DNA of 64,000 bases from Marivita sp. GTDB lineage: Bacteria; Pseudomonadota; Alphaproteobacteria; Rhodobacterales; Rhodobacteraceae. Below the pieces are notes generated by a model, which was not told the origin of the DNA, searched no databases, and saw nothing but the letters and a program-made list of their open reading frames with translations. Shown here in pieces: positions 35,748 to 44,809 of this stretch. The position numbers and the translations under genes are program-made. Numbering within the stretch: the stretch's first letter is position 1; each line of letters begins with the position of its first letter. The DNA is taken from the NCBI RefSeq assembly GCF_020055635.1, contig NZ_JAIPUT010000002.1, positions 1 to 64,000 on the forward strand. The letters are read 5' to 3'.

Positions 35748-37238
35748 CTAGTGGCCCAGCAGTTCGTCCATCGCGCCTGGCTTGTCGTGTATTGCCAGCC
35801 GGTCAACGATGGTTTCGGAGGCTTCGTTCAGGCCGATCAGTTCGACCTCTGCCCCTTCACGGCGGAATTTGAGCACAGCCATGTCCAGCGCCGCAACCGA
35901 CGAAATGTCCCAGATATGCGCGCGGCTGAGGTCGATGGTGACTTTCTCTGGCGCTTCGCGGAAGTCAAAGGCCTTCATGAAGTCCTCGGAGGACGCAAAG
36001 AACAGCTGGCCTTCGATCATGTAGGTGCGGTGGTTGCCATCCGGCGTGATGGTGGAACGCACGCGGAACAGTTGCGAGATCTTCCAGGCAAAAAAGATGC
36101 CCGACAGAAGCACGCCGACCAGAACGCCGATGGCCAGGTTGTGCGTGTAGACGACGAAGAACACGGTCGCCAGCATCACGATGGAGGACGATCTCGGGTG
36201 ATCGCGCAGGTTCTTGATCGAGGACCAAGAGAACGTGCCGATGGAGACCATGATCATGATCGCCACCAGCGCCGCCATCGGGATCATCGCCACGATGTCA
36301 CCAAGGGCAACAACCATGATCAAGAGAAAGACCCCGGCTGAAAACGCCGAGAGCCGCCCGCGGCCTCCGGATTTCACGTTGATGATCGACTGGCCGATCA
36401 TGGCACACCCGGCCATGCCGCCGATAAAGCCGGTGGCAGTGTTGGCGATGCCCTGGCCGATACATTCCTGGTTGCGGTCTGACGAGGTGTCGGTGAGGTC
36501 ATCGACGATCTGCTGCGTCATCAGGCTTTCCAGCAAGCCGACGACGGCAACGGCGACCGAATAGGGGAAGATGATCTGCAGGGTCTCGAAGTTGAGCGGG
36601 ATGTCGGGGATCAGGAACACCGGCAGGGTGTCGGGAAGATCGCCCATGTCGCCCACGGTCCGCACGTCCCATCCCATGACAAGAACGACCACGGTCAGCA
36701 CGATGATCGTGACCAGCGGTGACGGGACAGCCTTGGTCAGCATCGGAAAAAGATAGATGATGGCAAGCCCCGCCGCGACCAGCACGTAAGTGAGCATGGG
36801 CACCAGGGAGGGGTCGAGTTCGGGCAATTGCGCCATGAAGATCAGGATCGCGAGCGCGTTGACGAACCCGGTCATCACCGATTTCGACACGAAGCGCATG
36901 ACATACCCGAGTTTCAGGAAACCCGCTCCGATCTGCAAGAGCCCGGCAAGAACCGTGGCGGCAAGCAGGTATTCCAGCCCATGATCCCGGACCAATGTGA
37001 CCATCAGCACCGCGGTGGCTGCTGTCGCTGCCGAGATCATGCCGGGACGTCCGCCCGTGATCGCGATGATGACGGCAATCGAGAAGGACGCATAAAGCCC
37101 GACCTTCGGATCGACCCCGGCGATGATCGAGAACGCGATGGCTTCGGGGATCAGGGCCAGGGCGACAACAAGACCGGAGAGCAGGTCGCCTCGGATGTTG
37201 TGGGTCCACTGGTGACGATACTGTGAGAGAGTGATCAT
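35748..37238 (-). CDS. SulP-family anion transporter with STAS domain
   Basis: A 496-residue transporter with ten to twelve helices and a C-terminal STAS domain (about 375-490: '[18 protein letters not shown]' and '[17 protein letters not shown]'). '[25 protein letters not shown]' in helix 1-2 and '[19 protein letters not shown]' are SulP signatures. Substrates of the family are sulfate, bicarbonate or other anions; which one is not readable. ATG 37238 is used; in-frame ATGs at 37256 and 37295 are also possible and none has a strong Shine-Dalgarno. Confidence 0.92.
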   Translation of the reverse strand: MITLSQYRHQWTHNIRGDLLSGLVVALALIPEAIAFSIIAGVDPKVGLYASFSIAVIIAITGGRPGMISAATAATAVLMVTLVRDHGLEYLLAATVLAGLLQIGAGFLKLGYVMRFVSKSVMTGFVNALAILIFMAQLPELDPSLVPMLTYVLVAAGLAIIYLFPMLTKAVPSPLVTIIVLTVVVLVMGWDVRTVGDMGDLPDTLPVFLIPDIPLNFETLQIIFPYSVAVAVVGLLESLMTQQIVDDLTDTSSDRNQECIGQGIANTATGFIGGMAGCAMIGQSIINVKSGGRGRLSAFSAGVFLLIMVVALGDIVAMIPMAALVAIMIMVSIGTFSWSSIKNLRDHPRSSSIVMLATVFFVVYTHNLAIGVLVGVLLSGIFFAWKISQLFRVRSTITPDGNHRTYMIEGQLFFASSEDFMKAFDFREAPEKVTIDLSRAHIWDISSVAALDMAVLKFRREGAEVELIGLNEASETIVDRLAIHDKPGAMDELLGH

Positions 37239-37613
37239 GAAAAGTTCTGTGCCCATAGGCCGCGGTGTCGATTCGCGGTCTTTTTTCGGTGTCATAAATT
37301 ATGGGTTATCCGGCGGATAGGCGGCCGGAAGAGCCAGCAGGATGAGATACCCCGCTCCATGTTCGCGGGCTCCTTACCGTGACGCCACGCAAAAGCCAAG
37401 TTGCCCCGGCACAATCCTTGGCCGTCATGCACGCAGCGGTGTCTTTAAGGCACCGGATGCCCAGGATTTGAGCAGAAGTCTGGCAGCGGACCGGGTGTTT
37501 GAGGATGACCGGCCCGGGATGTGCGCAAACCCGGACCTGTCTGCGCGGGCAGTGGCGTTTTGTGGAACGGCGGTCTGCGCTATGTGTTCCTGAATGAAAA
37601 AGAGGAGCGCGAC
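37239..37613. other. 375-bp divergent intergenic region, SulP / GST
   Basis: Holds the upstream regions of two divergent genes. I see no convincing protein-coding frame, tRNA or hairpin. The only recognisable element is AGGAG before the GST start. Alternative SulP starts (37256, 37295) would shorten it. Confidence 0.5.
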
Positions 37614-38603
37614 ATGGGTCTATTGGTAGACGGCGTCTGGAAAGACCAGTGGTACGATACGAAAAGCTCGGGCGGAAAGTTCGAACGCAGCACATCGAAA
37701 TTCCGCAACTGGATCACCGCCGATGGAAGCGCGGGCCCGTCCGGGGACGGCGGTTTTCCGGCCCAGTCGGGACGCTACCACCTTTACGTCAGCTTCGCCT
37801 GCCCCTGGGCGCATCGCACGCTGGTCTTCCGCAAGCTGAAAGGGCTCGAGCCGCATATCGACGTGTCCGTGGTGCATCCGGACATGCTGGGTGACGGTTG
37901 GTCGTTCGACACGGATTTTCCGGGGGCAACCGGCGATCGCTTGTACGGTCTGCCTTTCGCGCGCGACATCTACCTCAAGGCCGATCCCGGGATCTCGGGT
38001 CGGGTCACCGTTCCGATCCTGTGGGACAAGGAGCGCGAGACCATCGTGTCGAACGAAAGCGCCGAAATCATCCGCATGTTCAATTCGGCCTTCGACGGGA
38101 TCACCGGAAACACCGATGATTACTGGCCGAAACCGCTGCGCGACGACATCGAAGAGGTGAATGCGCGTGTTTACGATACGGTCAACAACGGGGTCTACAA
38201 GGCGGGTTTCGCCACCACGCAACAGGCATATGACGAAGCGGTGGTGCCGCTTTTCGACAGCCTGGACTGGCTGGACGACCGGCTGTCATCAAGGCGCTAC
38301 CTGATGGGCGATCGGATCACCGAAGCGGACTGGCGTCTGTTCACGACGCTTGCGCGGTTCGATTCCGTCTATCATCTGCATTTCAAGTGCAACCGTCGGC
38401 GGATCATCGATTATCCCTATCTCTGGGGCTATACGCGCGAACTGTACCAATGGCCCGGCGTTGCCGAAACCGTTCACTTCGATCATATCGTGCGCCACTA
38501 TCACTACAGCCACGACAGCATCAATCCGAACCGGATCATCCCGATCAACCCGATCCTCGACTTCGATGCGCCACATGGGCGGGACCGTCTGCACGCCGCC
38601 TAG
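37614..38603 (+). CDS. Glutathione S-transferase, glutathionyl-hydroquinone reductase (xi class)
   Basis: A 329-residue GST of the long xi class (E. coli YqjG type), which reduces glutathionyl-quinones. The catalytic Cys is C63 in 'YVSFACPWAHRTL'. 'VPILWDKERETIVSNESAEIIRMFN' holds the glutathione site and 'RYLMGDRITEADWRLFTTLARFD' is the C-terminal helical domain signature. AGGAG precedes ATG 37614. Its TAG stop shares the four bases CTAG with the stop of the convergent receiver gene. Confidence 0.94.
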   Translation: MGLLVDGVWKDQWYDTKSSGGKFERSTSKFRNWITADGSAGPSGDGGFPAQSGRYHLYVSFACPWAHRTLVFRKLKGLEPHIDVSVVHPDMLGDGWSFDTDFPGATGDRLYGLPFARDIYLKADPGISGRVTVPILWDKERETIVSNESAEIIRMFNSAFDGITGNTDDYWPKPLRDDIEEVNARVYDTVNNGVYKAGFATTQQAYDEAVVPLFDSLDWLDDRLSSRRYLMGDRITEADWRLFTTLARFDSVYHLHFKCNRRRIIDYPYLWGYTRELYQWPGVAETVHFDHIVRHYHYSHDSINPNRIIPINPILDFDAPHGRDRLHAA

Positions 38604-38962
38604 TTCGCCTTGGCGTAATGCTCGACCATCGCCGCAAGGTCATCCGGCTGTGTGGCGCTGGGGACGAAGGCACAGGCGTTCGAACACAGCTGAAAGATCG
38701 ACCCGTCGGAAAAGAAGCTGGTGTTGGTGACAAAGATCACGCGGGCATCGGGATGGCGATAGCTTGCGTAATCGGCGACGGCGATGGCGCTGCCATTGTC
38801 CAGAACCACGTCGAGGATGATGATCGGGTAGTAGCGGGCGCAAAGACTGTCGATCGCGGATTCCTGGTCAAGGGACACGTCCGCCACATGCCCGTGCCGT
38901 TGCAGATGGCGTTGCCACATCTGACCAAGCTTCACGTTGTTCTGTACAATCAGCACATGCAT
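38600..38962 (-). CDS. Stand-alone receiver-domain protein, degenerate active site
   Basis: A 120-residue single receiver domain with no output domain. Phosphorylatable D51 ('IIILDVVLDNG') and the switch Thr/Ser ('VTNTS', T81) remain. The first acidic pair is replaced by N8-N9 ('IVQNN') and the conserved Lys position reads Pro ('FVPSAT', P101). Metal binding and phosphorylation may therefore be lost or altered. No histidine kinase is nearby. The convergent GST gene shares its stop. Confidence 0.85.
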   Translation of the reverse strand: MHVLIVQNNVKLGQMWQRHLQRHGHVADVSLDQESAIDSLCARYYPIIILDVVLDNGSAIAVADYASYRHPDARVIFVTNTSFFSDGSIFQLCSNACAFVPSATQPDDLAAMVEHYAKAN

Positions 38963-39156
38963 TGAGGTTAGCGGATCCGGTTTCGGGGCGGGGGGCTTTC
39001 CCAGCGTCGTTCAGCAGATGATAATAAAGAGTTAACGTTCAGGTAAGCTTTGTGCCCGAAATGTTAAAATGAGCGGAAGCCAGCCGATATTTTGCGGTTC
39101 CGCGCCGGTTTTCGTGTATGGGTTGTGGCGAACCCGGTCTTGTCGCGTATTATGAC

Positions 39157-39513
39157 TCAGGGTCGGGTCGGAAACCGGTCTCCGGACGTGGTGATGACGG
39201 TCAACCGCCCAGCCGAGTCTGTCACGTAAAGATCACACCGCGAAAACCCGGTGACGAATTCGATGCAGATGGTGCTGTTCTCTCCGACCTCGAAATACCC
39301 GTACCCGGTGCCGCCTTCGTTTGCGTAGGTGTAGGTATAGCGACCGTCCTCGAAAAATCGGGACTGTCCATCGTCGAAAAACCTGATCGTGGTGCCCCTG
39401 AGCCGGGTGTCGAGCGTTGTCTGATCGAACAGGACGTCACCGTCGCGCGGCACGATCTCCTGTGCGGCAAGCATCGCAGGCAAAAGGCACAGAAGGAAAA
39501 TCCAGCGTATCAT
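39157..39513 (-). CDS. Small secreted protein, function unknown
   Basis: A 118-residue protein with a clear signal peptide ('FLLCLLPAMLAA', cleavage near residue 17) and a mature part rich in aromatic residues and beta structure ('RFFDDGQSRFFEDGRYTYTY'). Two Cys in 'CIEFVTGFSRCDLYV' could form a disulfide. Periplasmic location is likely. It precedes nothing on its strand for 194 bp. No family recognised. Confidence 0.75.
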   Translation of the reverse strand: MIRWIFLLCLLPAMLAAQEIVPRDGDVLFDQTTLDTRLRGTTIRFFDDGQSRFFEDGRYTYTYANEGGTGYGYFEVGENSTICIEFVTGFSRCDLYVTDSAGRLTVITTSGDRFPTRP

Positions 39514-39554
39514 GGTTGGATGTTAGACGAACCGCGCCGAAACCGGGGACACGT

Positions 39555-42500
39555 TTACGCGACCAGGCGTTCGGCCTTCTTGAGATCGACCGAGACAAGC
39601 TGGCTCACGCCCTGTTCCTGCATGGTCACCCCGAAAAGCCTGTCCATGCGAGACATGGTGACGGCGTGGTGGGTGATGATCAGGAACCGAGTTTCGGTGC
39701 GGCGGCACATTTCGTCCAGCATGTCGCAGAAGCGGGTGACGTTCGCGTCATCCAGCGGAGCGTCAACTTCGTCGAGCACGCAGATCGGCGCAGGGTTGGC
39801 GAGGAAGACGGCAAAAATCAGCGCAAGCGCAGTCAGCGTCTGTTCGCCACCTGACAGGAGCGACAGGGTGGACAGCTTCTTGCCCGGCGGCTGGCACATG
39901 ATCTCGAGCCCGGCTTCGAGAGGGTCGTCGCTTTCCACCATTACGAGGTTTGCCTCGCCGCCGCCGAACAGATGGGTGAAAAGCAGGGTAAAGTTGCTGT
40001 TCACCTGCTCGAACGCTGTCAGAAGCCGTTCGCGGCCTTCGCGGTTAAGACTGGCGATGCCGGAGCGGAGTGTCTTGACCGCCTCTTCCAGATCAAGCTT
40101 TTCGGCAAGCAGGGTGTCGTGCTCTTCCTGCACCTCGCGGGCGTCTTCCTCGGCACGCAGGTTCACGGCGCCAAGGGCGTCGCGCTGCCGTTTGAGGCGG
40201 GACACGTCCGCGTCGATCGCCTCGGCCTTCGGCAGGTTGTCCGGATCGGCACCCAGCTTCTGCAAGAGCGCGGTCGGGCTGGTGTCCTGCTCCTCGGCGA
40301 TCCGTTCGGCGGCCGCCGTGACCGCTTCGCGGGCGGCTTCGGCGCGGGCCTCGGATCGGGCGCGGGCTTCGCGGGCCTCCGACGCTTTCCGCTCGGCCTC
40401 GCGTTCGGCCTGATCCGACTGGCGCAAAGCGGCCTCGGCAGAAGACAACGCAACCTCTGCGGCGGCCTTGCGGGCCTCGGCCTGCGAAATCTCGTGCCCG
40501 AGGTTTTCGCGCTGCAAGGCAAGTTCCGCGGGCCTGTGCGAGGCCGCATCAAGTTCGGTCTGCGCCGCCTCACGTCGTTCGGCAAGCTCGGCGCTGCGCT
40601 TTTCGGCGGTGTCGAGCCGGTGGCGCCAGCCGCTGAGATCCTTGGTGACCTGCTGCGCACGAGCTTTGCGAGCCTCGCCTTCGCGGCGCAGTTCGTCATG
40701 GGCAGAGCGGCGGGACATCATCGTCATGCGCGCCGCTTCGACCGTCATCTTGAGGTCTTCGACCTCGGCCCTGGCGCTGTCGAGGTCTTCAAGGCCGGCC
40801 ACGGCACGTTGGGCTTCGACCAGCAAAGCGCGCGCCGTGGTGGCCTCATCCTCGTAGCGCGACACCGACAGCGACAGGCTTTCAAGCTTGCCTTCCGCCA
40901 TGTCGCGATCGGCCTCTGCCCGGCTGAGCTTGCGGGCGGCTTCGGTGACCGCGGCATCCGCATCGCGGCGGGCCTGACGGGCGGCTTTCTCGGCCTGCGC
41001 CAGATCGGACATGCGCTGGGTCAGGCTCTCATGTGCGTCCCGTGCGCCGTCCACGCGGGCCGAGGCGCGCGCGGTCTCCTGCTTGAGGGATTCAAGGCGG
41101 TTGAGCTGTTCCAGCCGCAGCGCCGCGGTAGAAGGCGCGTCCTCGGCCCATGCGCGGTAGCCGTCCCAGCGCCAGAGGTCCCCTTCAAGACTGACAAGGC
41201 GCTGGCCGGGTCTGAGCAGCGGATGCAGGCGTGCCGCGTCCTCGGGATCGACAAGACCGATCTGCGACATGCGCCGCTCAAGAACCTCCGGGACCGAGAC
41301 ATGTTGCGTGAGAGCGGTCACGCCGTCGGGCAGCGGCTGGGTCACGTCATAAGCGGGCAGGACAGACCAGCCCGTCGGCCCGTCACCTTCGACCTCGGGG
41401 GCGCGCAAATCGTCGGCCAGCGCCGCGCCAAGGGCCTTTTCAAATCCCTGCTCGACTTGAAGACGGTCGAGGATCTGTCCTCCTTCGGCGGTGTCGCGGT
41501 CAAGCAGGCGGGCGAGGGCGCTTGTCTCTGCCGAAAGCGCGTTCATCTCTCCCTCGGCTTCAGAGCGCTCGGCGCGGGCGTCGGCCTCGCGGGCTTGCGT
41601 GTCGGCACGGGCGGCTTCGGCTTCGGTCAGAACCTCATCTGCCCGCTCGGCGAGATCACGAGCCGAAGCCTGTTCGGCGCGGGCCTGTTCTGCGGTGTCT
41701 TTCGCGGTGACAAGACTCTGTTTCGCATCCAGAACCGCTTCGCGGGCGCGCAGCGCGTCTGCCTCGTTCCGGTCGAGTGTCTTCTGACTGTCCGACAACA
41801 GTCGGTGCGCGGATTGGTGGCGGGCGGCCAGACGCGCCACGTCCTCGGTTTTCTGGCTCAGATCGGCTTCGCGGGCTTGCAGGACAGCACCCGCTTCGCG
41901 CGCGGCTTCGGCGGTCTCGGCCAGCCTGTCGTCGTGGCCTTCGGCGGCTTTCGCCAGTTCGCGCGCTTCCCATTCCAGCTGCTGGATGGTTTCACCCGCG
42001 TCCCGGTTCAGGCCGCTTTCGCGTTCCATGTCCCTGGTCATCTGATCGATGCGTCGGGTAAGCGTCTGGATGGTTTCCTCGGCGCGGCGTTCCTGCTCCG
42101 AAAGCGTGTCGCGCTGAAGCGTCAGACGCTGGACGATGGCTGCGGCGATGGCGGATTCCTCGCGCAGCGGGGGCAGGGCGGCATCCGCCTCTTCGCGCGC
42201 CCTCGTGGCCATGCGCGCGGTGGTCTCGGCCTTGGCGGCTTCCGTCGTGCGGTCTCGCAACTGCCCATCCGCTTCGGCACGGGCGACATCCGCATCTTTC
42301 CAGCGCCGATAAAGCAAGAGACCCTCTGCGTGACGCAGTTCTTCTCCGATGGCGCGGTAGCGCGCGGCCTGCCTCGCCTGTCGCGCCAGCTGGGCGAGTT
42401 GCGCTGCCAGCTGTTCGATCACGTCGTCGACGCGCAGCAGGTTGGCCTCGGTATTCTTGAGCTTCAGCTCGGCCTCGTGACGACGCTGGTAAAGCCCCGA

Positions 42501-43010
42501 GATGCCGGCCGCCTCTTCCAGGATCCGGCGGCGGTTCTTGGGTTTGGCGTTGATCAATTCGCTGATCTGGCCCTGCCGGACGAGCGCAGGCGAATGTGCC
42601 CCGGTGGACGCATCGGCAAACAGCATCTGGATGTCGCGCGCGCGCACGTCCTTGCCATTGGCCTTGTAGGCGCTGCCCACGTCGCGGGTGATGCGGCGGA
42701 CAATGTCGATCTGATCCTGGTCGTTGAAGCCTGCCGGGGCGACACGGTCGGCATTGTCGATCTGGATCGACACCTCGGCAAAGTTTCGGGCCGGGCGGGT
42801 GGCCGCGCCGGCAAAGATCACGTCTTCCATGCCACCGCCGCGCATGGCGGTCGGACGGTTCTCGCCCATCACCCAGCGCAGGGCTTCCAGCAGGTTGGAC
42901 TTGCCACAGCCGTTCGGCCCCACGACGCCGGTCAGGCCATCTGCGATGACCAGATCGGTGGGGTCAACGAAGCTCTTGAAGCCCGTCAAACGGAGTTTGG
43001 AAAAGCGCAC
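39555..43010 (-). CDS. smc: Chromosome segregation protein SMC
   Basis: An 1151-residue SMC ATPase of normal length that, with ScpA/ScpB, compacts and separates chromosomes. Walker A 'GPNGCGKSN' is at residues 31-39, the hinge lies around 500-640 flanked by very long Ala/Glu/Arg coiled coils, and the C-terminal head has the signature 'LSLLSGGEQTLTAL' and Walker B 'PICVLDEVDAPLDD'. The coiled coil gives long false open frames on the opposite strand. scpA/scpB are not in the window. Confidence 0.98.
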   Translation of the reverse strand: MRFSKLRLTGFKSFVDPTDLVIADGLTGVVGPNGCGKSNLLEALRWVMGENRPTAMRGGGMEDVIFAGAATRPARNFAEVSIQIDNADRVAPAGFNDQDQIDIVRRITRDVGSAYKANGKDVRARDIQMLFADASTGAHSPALVRQGQISELINAKPKNRRRILEEAAGISGLYQRRHEAELKLKNTEANLLRVDDVIEQLAAQLAQLARQARQAARYRAIGEELRHAEGLLLYRRWKDADVARAEADGQLRDRTTEAAKAETTARMATRAREEADAALPPLREESAIAAAIVQRLTLQRDTLSEQERRAEETIQTLTRRIDQMTRDMERESGLNRDAGETIQQLEWEARELAKAAEGHDDRLAETAEAAREAGAVLQAREADLSQKTEDVARLAARHQSAHRLLSDSQKTLDRNEADALRAREAVLDAKQSLVTAKDTAEQARAEQASARDLAERADEVLTEAEAARADTQAREADARAERSEAEGEMNALSAETSALARLLDRDTAEGGQILDRLQVEQGFEKALGAALADDLRAPEVEGDGPTGWSVLPAYDVTQPLPDGVTALTQHVSVPEVLERRMSQIGLVDPEDAARLHPLLRPGQRLVSLEGDLWRWDGYRAWAEDAPSTAALRLEQLNRLESLKQETARASARVDGARDAHESLTQRMSDLAQAEKAARQARRDADAAVTEAARKLSRAEADRDMAEGKLESLSLSVSRYEDEATTARALLVEAQRAVAGLEDLDSARAEVEDLKMTVEAARMTMMSRRSAHDELRREGEARKARAQQVTKDLSGWRHRLDTAEKRSAELAERREAAQTELDAASHRPAELALQRENLGHEISQAEARKAAAEVALSSAEAALRQSDQAEREAERKASEAREARARSEARAEAAREAVTAAAERIAEEQDTSPTALLQKLGADPDNLPKAEAIDADVSRLKRQRDALGAVNLRAEEDAREVQEEHDTLLAEKLDLEEAVKTLRSGIASLNREGRERLLTAFEQVNSNFTLLFTHLFGGGEANLVMVESDDPLEAGLEIMCQPPGKKLSTLSLLSGGEQTLTALALIFAVFLANPAPICVLDEVDAPLDDANVTRFCDMLDEMCRRTETRFLIITHHAVTMSRMDRLFGVTMQEQGVSQLVSVDLKKAERLVA

Positions 43011-43193
43011 TCGGGTAGCCTGCCTGATTCCTGTCTTTGACGACAGTGTGTCGCGGCGGTTGCGGCGAAGTCAACGTATTCGTGCCGCATGTGGTGAGGA
43101 GCGGGTGCTTATCCACAAGATATTGCGGATTTAGGGGCTGCGTCGCGAGGCGGTAACGTGCAGGACCATCTCCCGTTCAGCAATCAGCTATTT

Positions 43194-43237
43194 ACATTCT
43201 GAAAATGGAATGTATTTATATTCCATAAATAGAATGT
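43194..43237 (+). promoter_or_regulatory. Two ATTC-N8-GAAT operators (SqrR/BigR type)
   Basis: Site 1 is ATTC at 43196-43199 and GAAT at 43208-43211; site 2 is ATTC at 43220-43223 and GAAT at 43232-43235. Each has exactly eight bases between and the two are 24 bp apart centre to centre. Known ArsR-family persulfide sensors (SqrR in Rhodobacter, BigR) bind ATTC-N8-GAAT. The second site ends three bases before the ribosome binding site AAGGAG of the next gene, so a bound repressor would block it. Confidence 0.65.
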
Positions 43238-43250
43238 AAGGAGATCGCTC

Positions 43251-44468
43251 ATGGACCGTTCCGTCATCAGACCCGCAGATACCTATTCACCGATCTACTT
43301 CCTGGCCTCTCTTGGCGCCGGGGGTATTGCCGTGACGTTTTTCATGTTCCTGATGTTCTGGGTGCCCCATCCGGGTCAACCCGTGCCCGTGTTCGAGGAC
43401 ATTACAGCCGCGTTCGGCAGTGGCAGCCTGTCGTTGCAAATCGGCATTGCCGTGGCCCTGTTCGGCATCGCCACGTTTGTCTTTCTCAACCTCAAATCGC
43501 TGATCTGGAACCTCCAGTCGTTTTCGGCCTTCAAGAAAACAGAGGCCTACGCAAAACTGCGCGAAACGAATGCCGAAGCCACGGTGCTGGCCATGCCGCT
43601 GGCGCTTGCCATGAGCGTCAACGCCCTGTTCATCGTCGGTCTGGTCTTCGTGCCGCAGCTTTGGAGCGTGGTCGAATACCTGTTCCCCATGGCCCTGGTC
43701 GCCTTTGCCGCCATCGGGGTACTGGCGTTCCGCATGATCGGGGCTTTCCTTGGCCGCGTTCTGTCCAAGGGTGGCGTGTTCGACGTGACCGCGCATAATT
43801 CGTTCGCACAGCTTCTGCCCGCCTTCAGCATCGCCATGGTCGGTGTCGGCTTTGCCGCGCCCGCCGCGATGAGCACCTCGGCCAGCACCGTTGCCGTGGC
43901 CCTGATGCTGTCGACCTTCTTCGGGGTTGCCGCGATCCTTTATACCGTGATCGCCGCCACCACCGCCTTTGCGTCGATGCTTCAGCATGGCACCGCGCGG
44001 GAATCCGGCCCGACCCTGATGATCATCGTGCCGATCGTCACCGTTCTGGGCATCCTGTTCCTGCGTCAAAGCCATGGACTGCACGTCGCGTTCGATGCGC
44101 ATACGCAGGCCGGTGACACGATGATCTTCCTGGCCCGTTTGCTGTCGGTGCAGGTTGTGTTCCTTCTGCTCGGTGCGGTTGTCATGATGCGTCAGGGCTA
44201 TTTCACCGACTTCGTGATGGGGGCGAAAACCTCGCCCGGATCCTATGCGCTGGTCTGTCCGGCGGTCGCGCTTTCGGTGATGCTCCACTTCTTCGTCAAC
44301 AAGGGGCTGGTTGGTGCCGGGGCCATCGAGAAATTCGGCATCGCCTATTGGGGTGTCACCGGGATCGCCATTGCTGCTCAGATCGTCGCCATCGCGTTGG
44401 TGCTGCGCCTTAACCGTCAGCATTTCACCCGCCGCGCGGCACCCGCTGCCGCAGTACCGGCGGAGTGA
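43251..44468 (+). CDS. Multi-pass membrane protein, TsoY/TehA-like
   Basis: A 405-residue protein with about ten helices. The N terminus 'YSPIYFLASLGAGGIAVTFFMFLMFWVPHPGQ' (split here over residues 13-44) resembles proteins named TsoY and, loosely, the TehA/SLAC1 anion-channel family; I am not sure which. No signal peptide or cofactor motif. The upstream ATTC-N8-GAAT pair suggests induction by reactive sulfur, but no sulfide gene is next to it. ATG 43251 has AAGGAG 7 bases upstream. A perfect-stem hairpin follows at 44495. Confidence 0.65.
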   Translation: MDRSVIRPADTYSPIYFLASLGAGGIAVTFFMFLMFWVPHPGQPVPVFEDITAAFGSGSLSLQIGIAVALFGIATFVFLNLKSLIWNLQSFSAFKKTEAYAKLRETNAEATVLAMPLALAMSVNALFIVGLVFVPQLWSVVEYLFPMALVAFAAIGVLAFRMIGAFLGRVLSKGGVFDVTAHNSFAQLLPAFSIAMVGVGFAAPAAMSTSASTVAVALMLSTFFGVAAILYTVIAATTAFASMLQHGTARESGPTLMIIVPIVTVLGILFLRQSHGLHVAFDAHTQAGDTMIFLARLLSVQVVFLLLGAVVMMRQGYFTDFVMGAKTSPGSYALVCPAVALSVMLHFFVNKGLVGAGAIEKFGIAYWGVTGIAIAAQIVAIALVLRLNRQHFTRRAAPAAAVPAE

Positions 44469-44494
44469 CCGCAGCCCTTGCTCTCGAGACAGGC

Positions 44495-44522
44495 AAAGCC
44501 CGGATCAGGTGGTCCGGGCTTT
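44495..44522. terminator. Strong hairpin between convergent genes
   Basis: Ten perfect base pairs (AAAGCCCGGA/TCCGGGCTTT) with an 8-base loop. Runs of three A/T on the stem ends give short U-tracts in both directions, so it may serve the membrane-protein gene on the plus strand and the small gene after mipZ on the minus strand. Confidence 0.75.
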
Positions 44523-44611
44523 CCACAGTATAGCAACCAGGTCTGCACCAGGCGTGACCAAATTCGCGGCGTCTTTGAGATTTTCCTGTTCAGCATCGGC
44601 GCCAAGGCACG

Positions 44612-44809
44612 TCAATCGCGGCTGCGCCAGAGCTCACGCCCGGTCCAGAGCGCGGTGCCGCCGAAGAACAGCCCGGCGATGCCCACCACCTCGACCAGCG
44701 CGGCGGCGTTGGAAATGCCCCGCACCAAAACGACGACGACTAGCAACGCAAGACCGCCAAGGCTGAACACGAGCCGGAACCAGAGTTCCTTTCGGGTCGG
44801 ACCCGACAC
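44612..44809 (-). CDS. Small two-helix membrane protein downstream of mipZ
   Basis: A 65-residue protein with two hydrophobic stretches ('FSLGGLALLVVVVLVRG' and 'VVGIAGLFFGGTALW') and a basic end. GTG at 44809 starts on the base after the mipZ stop, so translation is probably linked. Function unknown; physical linkage to mipZ suggests a membrane partner in division or envelope growth, but this is only inference. Confidence 0.7.
   Translation of the reverse strand: MSGPTRKELWFRLVFSLGGLALLVVVVLVRGISNAAALVEVVGIAGLFFGGTALWTGRELWRSRD

Noticed and set aside
37342..37593. 83-codon gene before the GST
   Set aside because: No ribosome binding site, no hydrophobic or domain pattern, and it overlaps the expected promoter of the GST gene.
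39972..43040. 1022-codon plus-strand open frame opposite smc
   Set aside because: It mirrors the coiled-coil codon pattern of smc (Ala/Glu/Arg) and shows no motif; smc itself is complete with both ATPase heads.
43194..43237. FNR/Dnr-type box before the membrane-protein gene
   Set aside because: The dyads read ATTC-N8-GAAT, not TTGAT-N4-ATCAA; the spacing fits the SqrR/BigR pattern better.
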